The notes under the pieces are model-generated. The model ran no database searches and was not told where the DNA came from. It was given only the letters and a program-made list of their open reading frames with translations. From the NCBI GenBank assembly GCA_012719855.1, contig JAAXZN010000027.1, positions 1 to 36,558 on the forward strand: DNA of 36,558 nucleotides. Direction: 5' to 3'. The position numbers and the translations under genes are program-made. Positions 35,230 to 36,558 of the stretch are shown here, one piece after another (position 1 is the first letter of the stretch; each line of letters starts with the position of its first letter). The DNA comes from Serratia liquefaciens (GTDB taxonomy: Bacteria; Pseudomonadota; Gammaproteobacteria; Enterobacterales; Enterobacteriaceae).

Positions 35230-36450
35230 ATGACCGACCGTAGCGATACTGCCATGCCACCGGCCAAGGGCAGTGCGGTTAAAGGGACTGCATTCTCGAT
35301 TCTCGGGGCCATCAGCGTCTCTCACCTGCTTAACGACATGATTCAATCGCTGATCCTGGCGATTTACCCGATCCTGCAGGCTGACTTCAGCCTCAGCTTC
35401 GTGCAGATCGGCATGATTACTCTGACCTATCAGCTAACGGCGTCCTTATTGCAGCCGCTAATCGGGCACTACACGGATAAACACCCGCAGCCCTATTCGC
35501 TGCCGATTGGCATGGGCTTTACCCTGTGCGGACTGCTGCTGTTGTCGGTAGCTAATACGTTCCCGCTGGTGTTGCTGGCGGCGGCGCTGGTCGGCACCGG
35601 TTCCTCGGTATTCCACCCGGAATCCTCCCGTGTCGCACGTATGGCCTCCGGCGGGCGACACGGCCTGGCGCAGTCGCTGTTCCAGGTCGGCGGTAACTTT
35701 GGCAGCTCCCTCGGCCCCCTGTTGGCGGCACTGATTATTGCGCCTTATGGCAAAGGTAACGTGGCCTGGTTCTCACTGGCCGCGCTGCTGGCTATCGTGG
35801 TGTTACTGCAAGTCAGCAAGTGGTACCAGCAACAGCACCGGGCAATAAAAGGTCAGCCAAAAGCCGCCTCAATGGTGAAACCGCTGCCAAAACGTACCGT
35901 AACCTATGCTCTCGGCATCCTGTTGATACTGATTTTCTCCAAATACTTCTACCTGGCGAGCATTAGCAGCTATTACACCTTCTATTTGATACATAAGTTC
36001 GGCGTTTCGGTGCAGAACGCACAACTTCACCTGTTTGCCTTCCTGTTTGCCGTAGCGGCCGGAACCATTATCGGCGGGCCATTGGGCGATAAGATAGGCC
36101 GTAAATATGTTATTTGGGGCTCAATACTTGGCGCAGCTCCTTTCACGCTGATTTTACCCTATGCTTCTCTCTACTGGACCGGCATTTTAACCGTCATTAT
36201 AGGGGTAATTCTCGCTTCGGCCTTTTCGGCCATTCTGGTTTACGCGCAGGAGCTGATACCGGGAAAAGTGGGCATGGTTTCCGGTTTATTCTTCGGTTTT
36301 GCTTTTGGTATGGGGGGATTAGGCGCAGCTGTTCTTGGTTATGTCGCAGATTTGACCAGTATCGAATTGGTCTACCAAATCTGTGCTTTCTTGCCACTGA
36401 TCGGCATTATCACCGCATTACTGCCTAATATGGACCATAACTCGCAATAA
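35230..36450 (+). CDS. fsr: MFS efflux protein Fsr (fosmidomycin resistance)
   Basis: A 12-helix MFS drug-efflux protein of 406 residues, the E. coli Fsr length. In E. coli high expression gives fosmidomycin resistance. Matching blocks are SVSHLLNDMIQSLILAIYP, FHPESSRVARMASGGRHGLA, QVGGNFGSSLGPLLAA, IFSKYFYLASISSYYTFYL, GDKIGRKYVIWGSILG and AQELIPGKVGMVSGLFFGF. The frame opens at 35119; I prefer ATG 35230 (MTDRSDTAMPPAKG) because it fits the family length, though the SD is poor. It is divergent from ushA, the same order as in E. coli. Confidence 0.94.
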   Translation: MTDRSDTAMPPAKGSAVKGTAFSILGAISVSHLLNDMIQSLILAIYPILQADFSLSFVQIGMITLTYQLTASLLQPLIGHYTDKHPQPYSLPIGMGFTLCGLLLLSVANTFPLVLLAAALVGTGSSVFHPESSRVARMASGGRHGLAQSLFQVGGNFGSSLGPLLAALIIAPYGKGNVAWFSLAALLAIVVLLQVSKWYQQQHRAIKGQPKAASMVKPLPKRTVTYALGILLILIFSKYFYLASISSYYTFYLIHKFGVSVQNAQLHLFAFLFAVAAGTIIGGPLGDKIGRKYVIWGSILGAAPFTLILPYASLYWTGILTVIIGVILASAFSAILVYAQELIPGKVGMVSGLFFGFAFGMGGLGAAVLGYVADLTSIELVYQICAFLPLIGIITALLPNMDHNSQ

Positions 36451-36459
36451 CCCTGATGT

Positions 36460-36491
36460 AACCCGGCTGAACCAGTATGCTCAGTCGGGTT
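36460..36491 (+). terminator. Hairpin after fsr
   Basis: AACCCGGCTGA (36460-36470) and TCAGTCGGGTT (36481-36491) pair over 11 bp with one G-U. It lies 9 bases after the fsr stop. There is no U-run right behind, so it may terminate weakly or only protect the mRNA end. Confidence 0.6.
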
Positions 36492-36558
36492 ATCTCCCGC
36501 ACAAACCAATGTTATTTGACTTATTTAGTGTTAAATCCCCTTACTGCCCCCCCCAAAG

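Overview
The window looks like chromosome of an enterobacterium of the Serratia/Yersinia side of Enterobacterales, most likely Serratia. This is inferred from gene order (argU-folD-ybcJ-cysS-ppiB-lpxH-purEK, then ybbP-ybbA-tesA-ybbO-cnoX, cfa, qmcA-ybbJ-cueR-copA-ybaP-ybaK-ushA-fsr), from near-identity of many proteins to the E. coli ones as I remember them, and from the high GC of this part. No database search was possible.

Bases 1-9475 are accessory. They hold the 5' part of an autotransporter whose secreted part is a PAP2-type acid phosphatase (1-1947), an IS3-family element with a duplicated end (2348-3636), and a LexA-controlled pore-forming colicin (3938-5668) with an opposite-strand E1-type immunity gene (5682-6020). 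Next come a two-gene operon under a Fur box encoding a small membrane protein and a lipoprotein that is essentially an isolated TonB C-terminal domain (6084-6574), and an array of seven 11-bp repeats mostly about 21-22 bp apart that looks like a plasmid iteron origin (6784-6933). A lysozyme-inhibitor gene (ivy) with a frameshifted signal peptide, a 5'-truncated Tn3-family transposase and a 5'-truncated tyrosine integrase follow, and the integrase ends just before tRNA-Arg(UCU), argU (9476-9552). I read this as a decayed island at argU that captured a colicin plasmid or part of one.

Bases 9553-36558 are mainly conserved chromosome. There is a small unrecognised gene pair (9698-10200), then folate C1 metabolism (folD), tRNA charging (cysS), protein folding (ppiB, cnoX), lipid A synthesis (lpxH), purine synthesis (purEK with a PurR box) and galactose uptake and epimerisation. 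The galP control region has CRP and GalR sites placed at -41.5 and -60.5 as in the E. coli gal promoter. After these come the YbbAP exporter complex, tesA, ybbO, cfa, the membrane-quality pair qmcA-ybbJ, copper export (copA with three metal-binding domains, controlled by CueR), ybaP, ybaK, a membrane methyltransferase, ushA and fsr.

The points I would follow first are the Fur-controlled mini-TonB lipoprotein beside a colicin, the PAP2-phosphatase autotransporter, the mosaic colicin, and the iteron array without a rep gene.
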